From Blastocatellia bacterium (GTDB lineage Bacteria > Acidobacteriota > Blastocatellia > Pyrinomonadales > Pyrinomonadaceae), in contig JACDAK010000174.1 in assembly GCA_013695495.1 (NCBI GenBank), positions 1-17,662 of the forward strand: a stretch of 17,662 nucleotides of DNA, written 5' to 3'. Shown in pieces: positions 1 through 6,829 of the stretch. How positions within the stretch are numbered: position 1 is the first letter of the stretch; each line of letters starts with the position of its first letter. The notes under the pieces are model-generated. The model was not told the origin of the DNA. It saw only the letters and a program-made list of their open reading frames with translations, and made no database searches. A program made the translations under genes and the position numbers.

Positions 1-759
1 GTATTCGGGCGAGCCCATGTAAAACTGTCGGCCCTGAACGTCGCGCGGCAGACCGGCGTTCGGCTGCGCAGAGAGCGGCTTGTCCGTCACGGTCCTCATC
101 GCCTCAAGGCCCGTAAGCACATGCGTCGGCCCCATTCCGCAATTCAACCCGATGACATCTACTCCAAGGGATTCAAGTTGGACCGTGAACGCGGCTGGTG
201 TTGTACCGAAGGTAGTCTTGCCGTCGCTTTGAATCGTCATTTGTGCGACGATCGGAAGATCGCAGATCTCTTTAACCGCACGGATAGCCTGCTCGATGAC
301 CGATAGCTCTGAAAAAGTTTCGAGCACGAACAGGTCGACGCCTCCTTCTAGCAAAGCTTCGGCCTGCTCACGGAATAGATCTCTTGCCTCGTCGAACGAA
401 GTAGGGCCAAAAGGCTCGATTCGAAGCCCAAGAGGCCCGATGGCTGCCGCAACGTAAGCCTTAGTGCCGGCAGCCTCGCGGGCAAGCTTCGCAGCGGCAA
501 TATTTATCTCTCGAAGCTTACTTTCGAGGCCGTAGGATTGAAGCTTATGCCGGCTGGCACCGAACGAATTCGTTTCTATTATGTCGGCCCCGGCGTTCAC
601 ATACTCTTCGTGGACTTCCCGAACGAGATCGGGGCTGACGAGGTTCAGCTCGTCATAGCTCCGATTTATGTAAACGCCCTTGTCATAAAGACGTGTTCCG
701 ACTGCTCCGTCAAATACGTAAATGCCGTCATCCGCCAAGATCTCTCGAAAGTTCTTCAT
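1..759 (-). CDS. Homocysteine S-methyltransferase domain protein, partial (3' end outside window)
   Basis: The 253 visible residues form the N-terminal homocysteine-binding barrel of a methionine-forming methyltransferase, as in MetH module 1 or the bifunctional homocysteine S-methyltransferase/methylenetetrahydrofolate reductase (YitJ type). Visible motifs are FDGAVGTRL (16-24), DELNL (36-40), the stretch GADIIETNSFGA (57-68) and GLNCG (204-208). Cys207 is the first of the three zinc-ligand Cys of this family; the other two would lie beyond the window edge. The ATG at 759 is the first in frame and directly follows the terminator hairpin of the leader. The upstream SAM-II/V-type riboswitch fits a gene of methionine and SAM supply. 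The missing 3' part decides between a stand-alone enzyme, the bifunctional form and MetH; the tight N-terminus and motif spacing favour the bifunctional form. The frame is open to base 1. Confidence 0.9.
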   Translation of the reverse strand, partial: MKNFREILADDGIYVFDGAVGTRLYDKGVYINRSYDELNLVSPDLVREVHEEYVNAGADIIETNSFGASRHKLQSYGLESKLREINIAAAKLAREAAGTKAYVAAAIGPLGLRIEPFGPTSFDEARDLFREQAEALLEGGVDLFVLETFSELSVIEQAIRAVKEICDLPIVAQMTIQSDGKTTFGTTPAAFTVQLESLGVDVIGLNCGMGPTHVLTGLEAMRTVTDKPLSAQPNAGLPRDVQGRQFYMGSPEY

Positions 760-770
760 AAAGCAAAAAG
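760..770 (-). other. Leader segment between terminator stem and methyltransferase start codon
   Basis: This short T-rich segment joins the terminator stem to the ATG at 759. There is no good Shine-Dalgarno sequence here; the only purine-rich stretch (GCGAG) lies inside the terminator's 3' arm. Formation of that hairpin would therefore also hide whatever weak ribosome site exists. This is inference from position. Confidence 0.35.
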
Positions 771-789
771 TCTCGCCAAACAGCGAGAC
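765..789 (-). terminator. Intrinsic terminator in the leader of the methyltransferase gene (riboswitch expression platform)
   Basis: On the minus strand GTCTCGC (789-783) and GCGAGAC (776-770) form a perfect 7-bp stem around a 6-nt loop, followed by five T (769-765). It ends only 5 bases before the start codon at 759, so it can only serve to stop transcription before the gene it precedes. Its 5' arm and loop (784-775) are complementary over 10 positions to the 3' strand of the upstream aptamer (822-813). The two structures therefore exclude each other, as in a transcriptional OFF switch. Confidence 0.8.
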
Positions 790-811
790 AAAAACACAAG
801 ATCTTTTTCCG

Positions 812-865
812 GGCTGTTTAGCAGTTTATTTAACGTGGTCGCAAGTCGCAATAACTCACCACGAT
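812..865 (-). promoter_or_regulatory. SAM-II/SAM-V superfamily riboswitch aptamer
   Basis: On the minus strand, P1 is CGTGGT (863-858) paired with ACCACG (839-834), enclosing an 18-nt loop that ends in CTTGCG. P1 is followed by GTTAAATAAACTGCTAAACA (834-815). This order (short P1, loop with TTGC, then an A-rich strand with TTAAA and GCTAAA that folds back into the loop) is the H-type pseudoknot layout of SAM-II and SAM-V aptamers, whose consensus I compare from memory. The downstream gene makes methionine, the expected regulon. The 3' strand also pairs with the terminator's 5' arm, giving a clear switching path: with SAM bound the strand is held in the pseudoknot and the terminator forms; without SAM the antiterminator forms and the gene is read. 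Whether SAM-II or SAM-V fits better is open, since the loop reads GAGTTA rather than the usual GATTT. Confidence 0.82.
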
Positions 866-876
866 GGTATGCCAAG

Positions 877-905
877 ATAATGCTAATTTATTCAACTGAT
901 GTCAA
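877..905 (-). promoter_or_regulatory. Sigma70-type promoter for the methyltransferase leader
   Basis: A perfect -35 TTGACA (905-900) lies 17 bp from CATTAT (882-877), a 4/6 match to the -10 consensus. Initiation about 7 bases downstream (near 870) would put the riboswitch aptamer at the very 5' end of the transcript. The promoter begins right after the mutM stop codon, so the methyltransferase gene has its own start and is not merely read through from mutM. Confidence 0.65.
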
Positions 906-913
906 GGATGAGT

Positions 914-1744
914 TTAGCGTTGACAACGCGGGCAGTAGTAGGTCGACCGCCCTCCTTGAGGTATTCGCTTAATGACAGAGTTGCATTTAAGGCACGGCTC
1001 ATGCTCACGGCCGTACACGCTCCAGAGGTCTGAGTGAGACTCGCCGTAGATGCCGTCGCCGACGATCTCGGGGTGCATCGGACGTGAGATCATGGAGTCG
1101 ACAGCCGTTTGTAGTACGGATCGAATCTCTTGGTGAAGCCGCTTCAGCTTTGGACGCGTAAGCTGGTTCGCGGCCCGTGTCGGATTTACCCTTGCGTTGA
1201 ACAGGGCCTCGCACGCATAAATATTACCGAGCCCGCACACCTTGGTTTGGTCCAGCAGAAATTCTTTTATGCTTCGCCCGGACGCTTGAAGTTTCGTTCG
1301 GAGGTAGTCAACGCTAAACTCAGACCCGAAGGGTTCAGGTGCCAGAGCCTTGATTTCCCGGTATTCCATCGCTTCATTTGTTTCGACGATCTTCATCAGA
1401 CCGAAATGCCGCTGGTCCGTGAAGAGGAGCTTTCTGCCGTCGGCCAGCCGAAACACCGCATGTGTGAATTTGGGGTCATCAGCCTCATTGGAAAGCAGCA
1501 TAAATCTTCCGCTCATTCGAAGGTGAACGAGCAGTGTTTTCGCGTTGCTGAGACCGATCATGATGAACTTGCCGCGCCGCGTGACACCGGAAACGCGGAC
1601 ATCCATTAGGGCTGCGGAAAACTCTGCCGCAGTCGAATAGGGAGCCAACCGTGGCCGAAGCAGCGATGCCTCGCTGATGAAAACGTTAGTGATGACTTTT
1701 TCGAGGTGCGCGACTACGGCCGCAACTTCGGGCAGTTCAGGCAT
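914..1744 (-). CDS. mutM: Formamidopyrimidine-DNA glycosylase (Fpg/MutM)
   Basis: Base-excision repair enzyme that removes oxidised purines such as 8-oxoguanine and cuts the abasic site. It has 276 residues, normal for the family. The N-terminus MPELPEV supplies the catalytic proline (exposed after Met removal) and glutamate. RRGKF carries the conserved beta-hairpin lysine. The H2TH region contains GLGNIYACEALF, and the C-terminus ends in a four-Cys zinc finger, CLKC (251-254) and CPRC (271-274). The start codon directly follows the stop of the upstream nucleotidyltransferase (0-bp gap), so the two are very likely cotranscribed and perhaps translationally coupled. All hallmark residues of an active MutM, as opposed to a Nei-like enzyme, are present. 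Confidence 0.96.
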   Translation of the reverse strand: MPELPEVAAVVAHLEKVITNVFISEASLLRPRLAPYSTAAEFSAALMDVRVSGVTRRGKFIMIGLSNAKTLLVHLRMSGRFMLLSNEADDPKFTHAVFRLADGRKLLFTDQRHFGLMKIVETNEAMEYREIKALAPEPFGSEFSVDYLRTKLQASGRSIKEFLLDQTKVCGLGNIYACEALFNARVNPTRAANQLTRPKLKRLHQEIRSVLQTAVDSMISRPMHPEIVGDGIYGESHSDLWSVYGREHEPCLKCNSVIKRIPQGGRSTYYCPRCQR

Positions 1745-2743
1745 TTAGAAGTGTGAGTGATCGGGAATAGAGGCTTTGTCGCCGAGGACTGCTCCGGGCT
1801 TGATAGTGACGTTTCGGCCAACATGGCAGCCGCGGCCGATAACGGCACCGGATACGTGCGACCCTGCGGCGATGCGAGTATGGGGCCATACGACCGAATT
1901 TTCGATCACGGTTTTCTCCTCGACATGTACCCCCACGCCTAAGACCGAGTTGGTCACCGAAGCTCCGGGTTTGATGGTGCAATCCGGTGCGATCAGATTC
2001 TCTTGAACGGAGAATTCGACGCGGAGCACACCTGCAAGAATGTCCATGTTTGCCTCGAGGTAGCTCTTTGGATTTCCAATGTCACGCCAGTATTTGTCGC
2101 GAAGATCGAACGCATAGAAAGGCAACTTAGAACTCAGGATCTGAGGAAAGACGTCGTACTCAAACGACCGATTCTCTCCGACCGGAATGAGGTCAAGAAT
2201 CTCGGGTTCGAGAATGTAGATTCCCGCGTTGATCTTGTCGGTTGTTAACCGGGAGAGTTCCTCAGGTTTGGGCTTTTCGATAAACCTTTTAACGCTTTCA
2301 TCGTCACCGGTCTCCACCAGGCCGTAAATCTCGGGGTTCGGAACAGACCTCAAACTGATTGTCGCGGCGGCTTTGCGGTTGTTATGGAATTCGATGATCT
2401 TGCTCAAACGTACGTCGGTGAGAATGTCCCCGTTCAGAACAACCGTTGTGTCCTTGATGTCGCCCACGGCATACCGATAAGCCCCAGCCGTGCCCATTGG
2501 GCTTGGCTCGGTTACATAGGTGAGTTTCACCGCGTAGTCTGATCCATCGCCTAGTAGCTGCACGATCTTTTCCGGAAGATAGCTTAGAGAAAGGGTGATC
2601 TCTCGTATTCCTGCGCTGCGTAGAAACTCGATCTGATAAAGAAGAAATGGTCGATTTGCGACGAGTACCACCGGTTTGGGGGTGTGCACAGTTAGAGGCC
2701 GCAAGCGCGTACCTTTTCCCCCGGCTAGTATCAGTCCTTGCAT
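1745..2743 (-). CDS. Sugar-1-phosphate nucleotidyltransferase, mannose-1-phosphate guanylyltransferase type, with left-handed beta-helix
   Basis: A 332-residue cytosolic enzyme of the NTP_transferase family that makes an NDP-sugar from a sugar 1-phosphate and NTP. The nucleotide-binding signature GGKGTRLRPLT is at 8-18, GTAG at 84-87, the metal-binding NGD at 104-106, FIEKP at 154-158, NAGIYI at 172-177 and YWRDIG at 218-223. From about 245 to 325 there are imperfect hexapeptide repeats (I/V-x-P-G-A/C-x) of a left-handed beta-helix. This two-domain layout at this length is typical of GDP-mannose pyrophosphorylases and related glucose-1-phosphate enzymes; the exact sugar and base cannot be fixed from motifs alone. 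Product use in cell-surface glycans is inference. It abuts mutM downstream. The start has a GGAA at -9, which can be covered by an upstream inverted repeat. Confidence 0.87.
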   Translation of the reverse strand: MQGLILAGGKGTRLRPLTVHTPKPVVLVANRPFLLYQIEFLRSAGIREITLSLSYLPEKIVQLLGDGSDYAVKLTYVTEPSPMGTAGAYRYAVGDIKDTTVVLNGDILTDVRLSKIIEFHNNRKAAATISLRSVPNPEIYGLVETGDDESVKRFIEKPKPEELSRLTTDKINAGIYILEPEILDLIPVGENRSFEYDVFPQILSSKLPFYAFDLRDKYWRDIGNPKSYLEANMDILAGVLRVEFSVQENLIAPDCTIKPGASVTNSVLGVGVHVEEKTVIENSVVWPHTRIAAGSHVSGAVIGRGCHVGRNVTIKPGAVLGDKASIPDHSHF

Positions 2744-2746
2744 ATA

Positions 2747-2787
2747 CGTTCCGTTTAATTCGCCGCCAATCTAGAGATTACGGAACG
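2747..2787 (-). promoter_or_regulatory. Inverted repeat covering the ribosome-binding region of the nucleotidyltransferase gene
   Basis: CGTTCCGT (2787-2780 on the minus strand) is a perfect 8-bp complement of ACGGAACG (2754-2747), whose GGAA is the only Shine-Dalgarno-like sequence before the ATG at 2743. A 25-nt loop separates the arms. If transcribed, the hairpin would occlude the ribosome site. A regulatory role is inference; the pairing itself is seen directly. Confidence 0.4.
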
Positions 2788-2848
2788 CTGTGCGAAAAAT
2801 CAAAGAGCAAGCTTGTGCAAAACACTAACAAAAAATGCCAAACATACG

Positions 2849-2878
2849 TTGACAATATTTTGCACCTCGTGCTACCTT
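2849..2878 (+). promoter_or_regulatory. Putative promoter for the TPR gene
   Basis: A perfect TTGACA (2849-2854) is followed after 18 bp by TACCTT (2873-2878), a weak -10 hexamer. Initiation near 2885 would give a leader of about 100 nt before the TPR protein start at 2988. The intergenic region 2744-2987 separates divergent genes; besides this promoter and the inverted repeat near the minus-strand gene, nothing else stands out in it. Confidence 0.4.
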
Positions 2879-2987
2879 TACATTTGCAGGACGTGTCACC
2901 TAATTCCTGCTGGATCTTCATTTCGCTCTCAATAGCGGACCTTCCACTGATCTCCGGCTCTGCACGATTTCCAGTAAATTTATCACG

Positions 2988-5051
2988 ATGACATTTGACA
3001 AGACCAAGGCAATGCGTAACGCCGAACGTTTTCTCTCTCAAGGGAAAATCCGCGCGGCGATCTCTGAATTTGAAGAGGTTCTAAAGCATGATTCTCGTGA
3101 TTTCAGCACGACAAATATGCTTGGCGACCTTTATACAAAGGCCGGTGACACGAAGCCTGCGATCAAATGTTATTCAAAGGTAGCCGAATATTACGCCGAT
3201 AAAGGGTTTGCTCCGAAAGCCATTGCGATTTACAACAAGATCGCACGGCTCGAGCCAAGCTCGCTGGAGGTGTCCGAACGCCTTGCAGAACTTTACCTTC
3301 AGAAAGGATCAGTGAACGAGGCGAAATCGCATTACGTTAGGCTAGCGGAAAACTATGAGAGCAACGGCAGGATGATCGAGGCACTCGACATCTGGAAACA
3401 GATCGCGATTCTCGATACGACCAACACTGAGGTTTATGTTACGATCGCCAACTCTTACGCTAAAGAGGGCCATACGGAAGAAGCTGCAGATGCATTCGTG
3501 GAGGCCGGGCTTAGATTCGCAAAGTGTGACGAGCAAGATCTCGCGCTCGAGCAATTCTCACGCTCGTTGGAACTCGCTGGAAATTCGACGCGGGCTCTTG
3601 CCGCTTTTTTGGAAACGAGCTGCGTCCTCGGCAAAGATGCCGAAGCTGTCGACAGGCTCAGGCAGTTAAGTGAAGAGTTTCCGACCGATAATGAGATAAT
3701 TTCGCACCTTTACGAAGCGTATCTTAGATCCGCGCAATATCCTGAGGCTGAAAAGCTGATCATCAGGATCGTGGAACTTGAGCCCGCGAACTACCCGAAG
3801 TTTCTGGATCTGGCGCGATTATACATCGACGCCGGCGACCTCGAAGCTGCGACCCGCATCCTGACCATCTCTTCAGAACATCTTCTAGTTGGCGGTCAGG
3901 CACACGAATTCAGCAGCTTTGTCAACGAAATCCTTGAGCAAGACGGAGAGAATCTTGATGCTCTACGGCTTCTTGCGAGATTCACATCCTGGCAGCGCGA
4001 TGCCGATGCATTCCGCTCGGCGCTTCAGAGACTCGCGACGGTTGGGGGGCAGGTTGGTTCGATCGACGACGAGCGTTACGCCCTTTCGCAGCTGGTCATG
4101 GTTATGCCTAACGAGCCGACTTATTCCGCAAGGCTTAGAGAGATCAACGACGAGTTTGGCTATACCGGCGGCGAGGAATCGGAAGACGTATTCGCGAAAC
4201 GGTTTAATAAGGCCGAGCCTTTCCAAGAGGACCTCGAATGGGATCCGATCGATAAAACAGTCTCTGGATTCGCGATAGCGAGCGTTTCCGACGGAATGCC
4301 AGAAATCGAACGAGCCGGCGTTGTCAATGGAGACTATAGTGCAGCCGAAGTCGTTGCGTCAGAGGCTCCCAATAGTTCAAACAGCGCGATAGCGAAAGAG
4401 ATCGACAGTATTAAGTTTTACATCGAAAGCGGATATGAAGACCTCGCGCGAAAGGCGATCGATGACCTCATCGCGGAGCACGGGCCGTTGCCTGAAGTTC
4501 TGGAGATGTTGGCAATGGTCGAAGAGCCTGAGACCGAAACAGTGCCGGTGTTCGACCCGGGCCAGTCGCCGGAGGCAGACGGGCACCTTACCGCAGTATC
4601 GTTTAACTCTGGCTTTGAAGATCTGCGTAGTGAGCTTGGGATCGATGACAGTGATATTGACGATTCAGATTACGAGACACATTACAATACCGGTACTGCG
4701 TACAAGGAAATGGGCCTAACGGAAGAAGCGATCCGCGAATTTCAGGATGCGGCCGCGTTGGTCTCTGCAAATGACGGAACGCGCCGCTTGTTCAGTTGTG
4801 CGAATCTGCTTGGATTGTGCTTTATGGAGTTGGGCCGGCCCAACATGGCCGTAACCTGGTTCCAACGAGCTCTCGAAACGCCGCAACTCACACCGGAAGA
4901 GAAGCAGGGAATTTGGTACGAACTTGCCAACGCCCACGAAGCCGACGGGGACGTAAGCAAGGCCGGCCACTTTTTCGAGCAGGTCTATGCAGAAAACATC
5001 AATTTTCGTGACGTAAGCCAGCGGCTGCGCTCGATGTCGATAGCGGTCTAG
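2988..5051 (+). CDS. Tetratricopeptide repeat protein
   Basis: A 687-residue protein without signal peptide or membrane segment, so probably cytoplasmic. At least five TPR-like helical repeats are visible from about residue 5 to 200, with typical G..Y/A...A...Y/F spacing, for example LGDLYTKAGDTKPAIKCYSK and LAELYLQKGSVNEAKSHY. More degenerate repeats run to about 380. An acidic, Ser/Glu-rich stretch of low repeat content (about 400-465) follows, then a second TPR block at the C-terminus (about 565-675) with YNTGTAYKEMGLTEEAIREF. TPR arrays act as protein-docking scaffolds; the partner is not apparent. The ATG at 2988 has no clear Shine-Dalgarno; an in-frame ATG eight codons on (3012) is a weaker alternative because it would cut the first TPR helix. 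Confidence 0.85.
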   Translation: MTFDKTKAMRNAERFLSQGKIRAAISEFEEVLKHDSRDFSTTNMLGDLYTKAGDTKPAIKCYSKVAEYYADKGFAPKAIAIYNKIARLEPSSLEVSERLAELYLQKGSVNEAKSHYVRLAENYESNGRMIEALDIWKQIAILDTTNTEVYVTIANSYAKEGHTEEAADAFVEAGLRFAKCDEQDLALEQFSRSLELAGNSTRALAAFLETSCVLGKDAEAVDRLRQLSEEFPTDNEIISHLYEAYLRSAQYPEAEKLIIRIVELEPANYPKFLDLARLYIDAGDLEAATRILTISSEHLLVGGQAHEFSSFVNEILEQDGENLDALRLLARFTSWQRDADAFRSALQRLATVGGQVGSIDDERYALSQLVMVMPNEPTYSARLREINDEFGYTGGEESEDVFAKRFNKAEPFQEDLEWDPIDKTVSGFAIASVSDGMPEIERAGVVNGDYSAAEVVASEAPNSSNSAIAKEIDSIKFYIESGYEDLARKAIDDLIAEHGPLPEVLEMLAMVEEPETETVPVFDPGQSPEADGHLTAVSFNSGFEDLRSELGIDDSDIDDSDYETHYNTGTAYKEMGLTEEAIREFQDAAALVSANDGTRRLFSCANLLGLCFMELGRPNMAVTWFQRALETPQLTPEEKQGIWYELANAHEADGDVSKAGHFFEQVYAENINFRDVSQRLRSMSIAV

Positions 5052-5074
5052 CCAATCTTGCGGCAGGCGTTGTT

Positions 5075-5099
5075 GGCAAATAATTAAACGGAGTATAAT
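5075..5099 (+). promoter_or_regulatory. Promoter with consensus -10 just before the thiamine unit
   Basis: A perfect TATAAT is at 5094-5099. Upstream elements are weak: TTGGCA is 15 bp away, TTGTTG 18 bp. Initiation about 7 bases downstream would fall at 5105-5107, directly before the ATG at 5108, implying an almost leaderless mRNA. A GGAG exists, but it lies upstream of the -10 and would not be transcribed. Confidence 0.5.
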
Positions 5100-5107
5100 C
5101 AGACGGT

Positions 5108-5404
5108 ATGGTTGAGAGACTTACCGTCATTTTTTTTATTATCCTGTGCATGCTGCTCGGGTTTTATCTGATTCTCTCGCCATGGGATACGCTTTTCGGT
5201 AGATGGGGCGAAAACTACCTGCTGGTTTTTCTCGCCGATCAAACCGGATATCCCGGCTTGCAGCGGACGGTCGCGTCTAATTGGATCCGCGGCGCCGTCA
5301 CGGGCTTGGGCGTCTTAAACCTAGTAATAGCTTTTTGGGAAATAGCTCATTTTCGTCAGAGTGTCTCGCTATTGCAAGGGCGGGAGCCTGCGAGCCGAAA
5401 ATGA
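5108..5404 (+). CDS. Small two-helix membrane protein of unknown function
   Basis: 98 residues with two hydrophobic segments, about 6-25 (FFIILCMLLGFYLIL) and about 63-80 (GAVTGLGVLNLVIAFWEI), separated by a polar loop with WGENYLL. I do not recognise the family. The stop codon overlaps the thiE start (ATGA, 5401-5404), so it is probably translationally coupled to thiamine synthesis genes. That link is positional only; no transporter signature is visible, and two helices are few for a thiamine-precursor transporter. A start at the internal ATG (5153) would remove most of the first helix and is less likely. Confidence 0.7.
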   Translation: MVERLTVIFFIILCMLLGFYLILSPWDTLFGRWGENYLLVFLADQTGYPGLQRTVASNWIRGAVTGLGVLNLVIAFWEIAHFRQSVSLLQGREPASRK

Positions 5405-6024
5405 CGGCGCGCCCCATGACTTATCTCATCACGCCCGGCGATCTTACGCCCGAAACCTTCAGCGAACTCCGGCAACGATTGATCGACCACCTTAGGGTTG
5501 CGATCTCTGCCGGTATATCCGCGATACAGTTGCGCGAGAGGTCGCTACCGACCAAGCTGCTTGTGGATCTTGCCGCCGAAGTAGTGAGTATGGCGCGCGG
5601 ATCTGAAACCAAGATCTTTATAAACGAACGAGCCGATGTGGCGAAAGCGGCAGGGGCAGCAGGAGTTCATCTGCGATCGGACTCGATGCCGTGCGCGGCG
5701 GTACGAAGATCTTTTCCGTCACTGCTGATCGGGGTTTCAACTCACTCATTGAGCGAGATCAAGGTCGTCATGAAAAGTGGGGCGGATCTTGCTGTTTTCG
5801 GTCCCGTATTTGAAACACCCGGCAAAGGCGAACCTGTTGGACTCGCTGAACTCGCTCGTGTGTCCGATGCTGTTCGGCCTTTTCCCGTGCTTGGATTGGG
5901 CGGGGTCGATGCATCCAATTACCCTGGAGTCTTGCACGCGGGCGCGGCGGGATTTGCTGCCATCAGGCTTTTCGCAGATGCTACAGCGCTGAAACGAATC
6001 AGCAAGGAACTGTATGAACACTGA
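5401..6024 (+). CDS. thiE: Thiamine-phosphate synthase
   Basis: Joins hydroxymethylpyrimidine diphosphate with the thiazole phosphate to give thiamine phosphate in the cytosol. About 207 residues, the normal TIM-barrel size. Motifs in order: IQLRERS, FINERADVAKAAGAAGVHL (phosphate and substrate loops), GVSTHS, FGPVFETPGKG (the substrate-closing loop), GLGGV and GAAGFAAIRLF at the C-terminal phosphate site. The start was set at the ATG that overlaps the previous stop (ATGA); a second ATG five codons later (5416) is possible. Its end overlaps thiD by 11 bp. The closest confusable family is TenI, a non-synthetic paralogue (thiazole tautomerase); the adjacent thiD supports thiE, but the Arg-Glu in QLRERS does not exclude TenI. 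Confidence 0.88.
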   Translation: MTARPMTYLITPGDLTPETFSELRQRLIDHLRVAISAGISAIQLRERSLPTKLLVDLAAEVVSMARGSETKIFINERADVAKAAGAAGVHLRSDSMPCAAVRRSFPSLLIGVSTHSLSEIKVVMKSGADLAVFGPVFETPGKGEPVGLAELARVSDAVRPFPVLGLGGVDASNYPGVLHAGAAGFAAIRLFADATALKRISKELYEH

Positions 6025-6829
6025 CGAAAGGACAACCCCGATCTGCTTGACCATCGCCGGACTCGACCCATCGGGCGGGGCCGGGACGATCGCGGATGTA
6101 AAGACGTTCTTTGCCTTCGGATGCTATCCGGCTGCGGCGATCGCTTCGATCACGTATCAAAACACGCAGGGCGTTTACGGCGCAACCCACCAAAGTGCCG
6201 AGGAACTCCGCAGCCAGGTCGAACCGATCTTGAACGATCTGGAAGTTTCGGCCGTTAAGACCGGTATGCTTCCCACCGCTGAGATAATAGAAGAAACCGC
6301 CCGGCTGATCAGCGAGAATGATTTGCATAACGTTGTTATCGACCCCGTAGTTCGATCGACGTCAGGCTTCGATCTGATTGACGGTGCAGCTCTCAAAAGG
6401 CTTATCGAAATGCTCTTCCCGCTTGCCGATATCGTCACGCCCAACGCTCAGGAAGCGGAACGTATCAGCGGCGTTGCTTTATTATCCGAGCCTGACATCG
6501 TTGCAGCAGCGAATATCATGTTCGGAATGGGAGCGAAGGCCGTTCTCATCAAAGGCGGACATCTTCGGCATGGAAGCAGTGCAGTCGACCATCTTCTTTT
6601 AGGAGGTGAGCACCATCGAATTGACGCGCCGTATTATGACACCACGTCAACACATGGCACCGGGTGCACACTTGCCGCTGCTATTGCAGCAAACCTCGCG
6701 AAGGGCAAAACAATGCTCGACGCGGTTCGGATATCGAAAGATTTTGTGAACGAAGCTATTAGAACGGCACCGAAAATCGGGAAAGGAAATTCGCCGATAA
6801 ACATTCAGCCTATTGAGCGATCGGGATGA
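6014..6829 (+). CDS. thiD: Hydroxymethylpyrimidine/phosphomethylpyrimidine kinase
   Basis: Phosphorylates the pyrimidine half of thiamine twice, supplying ThiE. 271 residues, a full-length ribokinase-fold enzyme. AGLDPSGGAG (15-24) is the N-terminal signature, followed by TGML (83-86), IDPVV, TPNAQEA and GGH. The catalytic anion-hole motif THGTGC (213-218) with the conserved Gly-Thr-Gly-Cys sits near the C-terminus. The start overlaps the thiE end by 11 bp, so thiE and thiD are one translational unit. The 3' end overlaps the convergent beta-barrel gene by 20 bp (6810-6829). No TPP riboswitch is visible before the unit: the space upstream is too short and lacks the THI box. Confidence 0.95.
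   Translation: MNTDERTTPICLTIAGLDPSGGAGTIADVKTFFAFGCYPAAAIASITYQNTQGVYGATHQSAEELRSQVEPILNDLEVSAVKTGMLPTAEIIEETARLISENDLHNVVIDPVVRSTSGFDLIDGAALKRLIEMLFPLADIVTPNAQEAERISGVALLSEPDIVAAANIMFGMGAKAVLIKGGHLRHGSSAVDHLLLGGEHHRIDAPYYDTTSTHGTGCTLAAAIAANLAKGKTMLDAVRISKDFVNEAIRTAPKIGKGNSPINIQPIERSG

Noticed and set aside
538..972. Plus-strand frame of 144 codons opposite the methyltransferase gene and its leader
   Set aside because: Shadow of the minus-strand gene with no ribosome site or domain; it crosses the riboswitch and the mutM end.
1130..1609. Plus-strand frame of 159 codons inside mutM
   Set aside because: Antisense shadow of a gene with full MutM motifs; no supporting signal.
5052..5107. TPP riboswitch before the thiamine unit
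   Set aside because: Only 56 bases are available and no THI-box sequence is present.
5281..5400. Long N-terminal extension of ThiE
   Set aside because: The extra residues overlap the membrane-protein gene out of frame and have no ThiE similarity; the ATGA overlap at 5401 gives the normal length.
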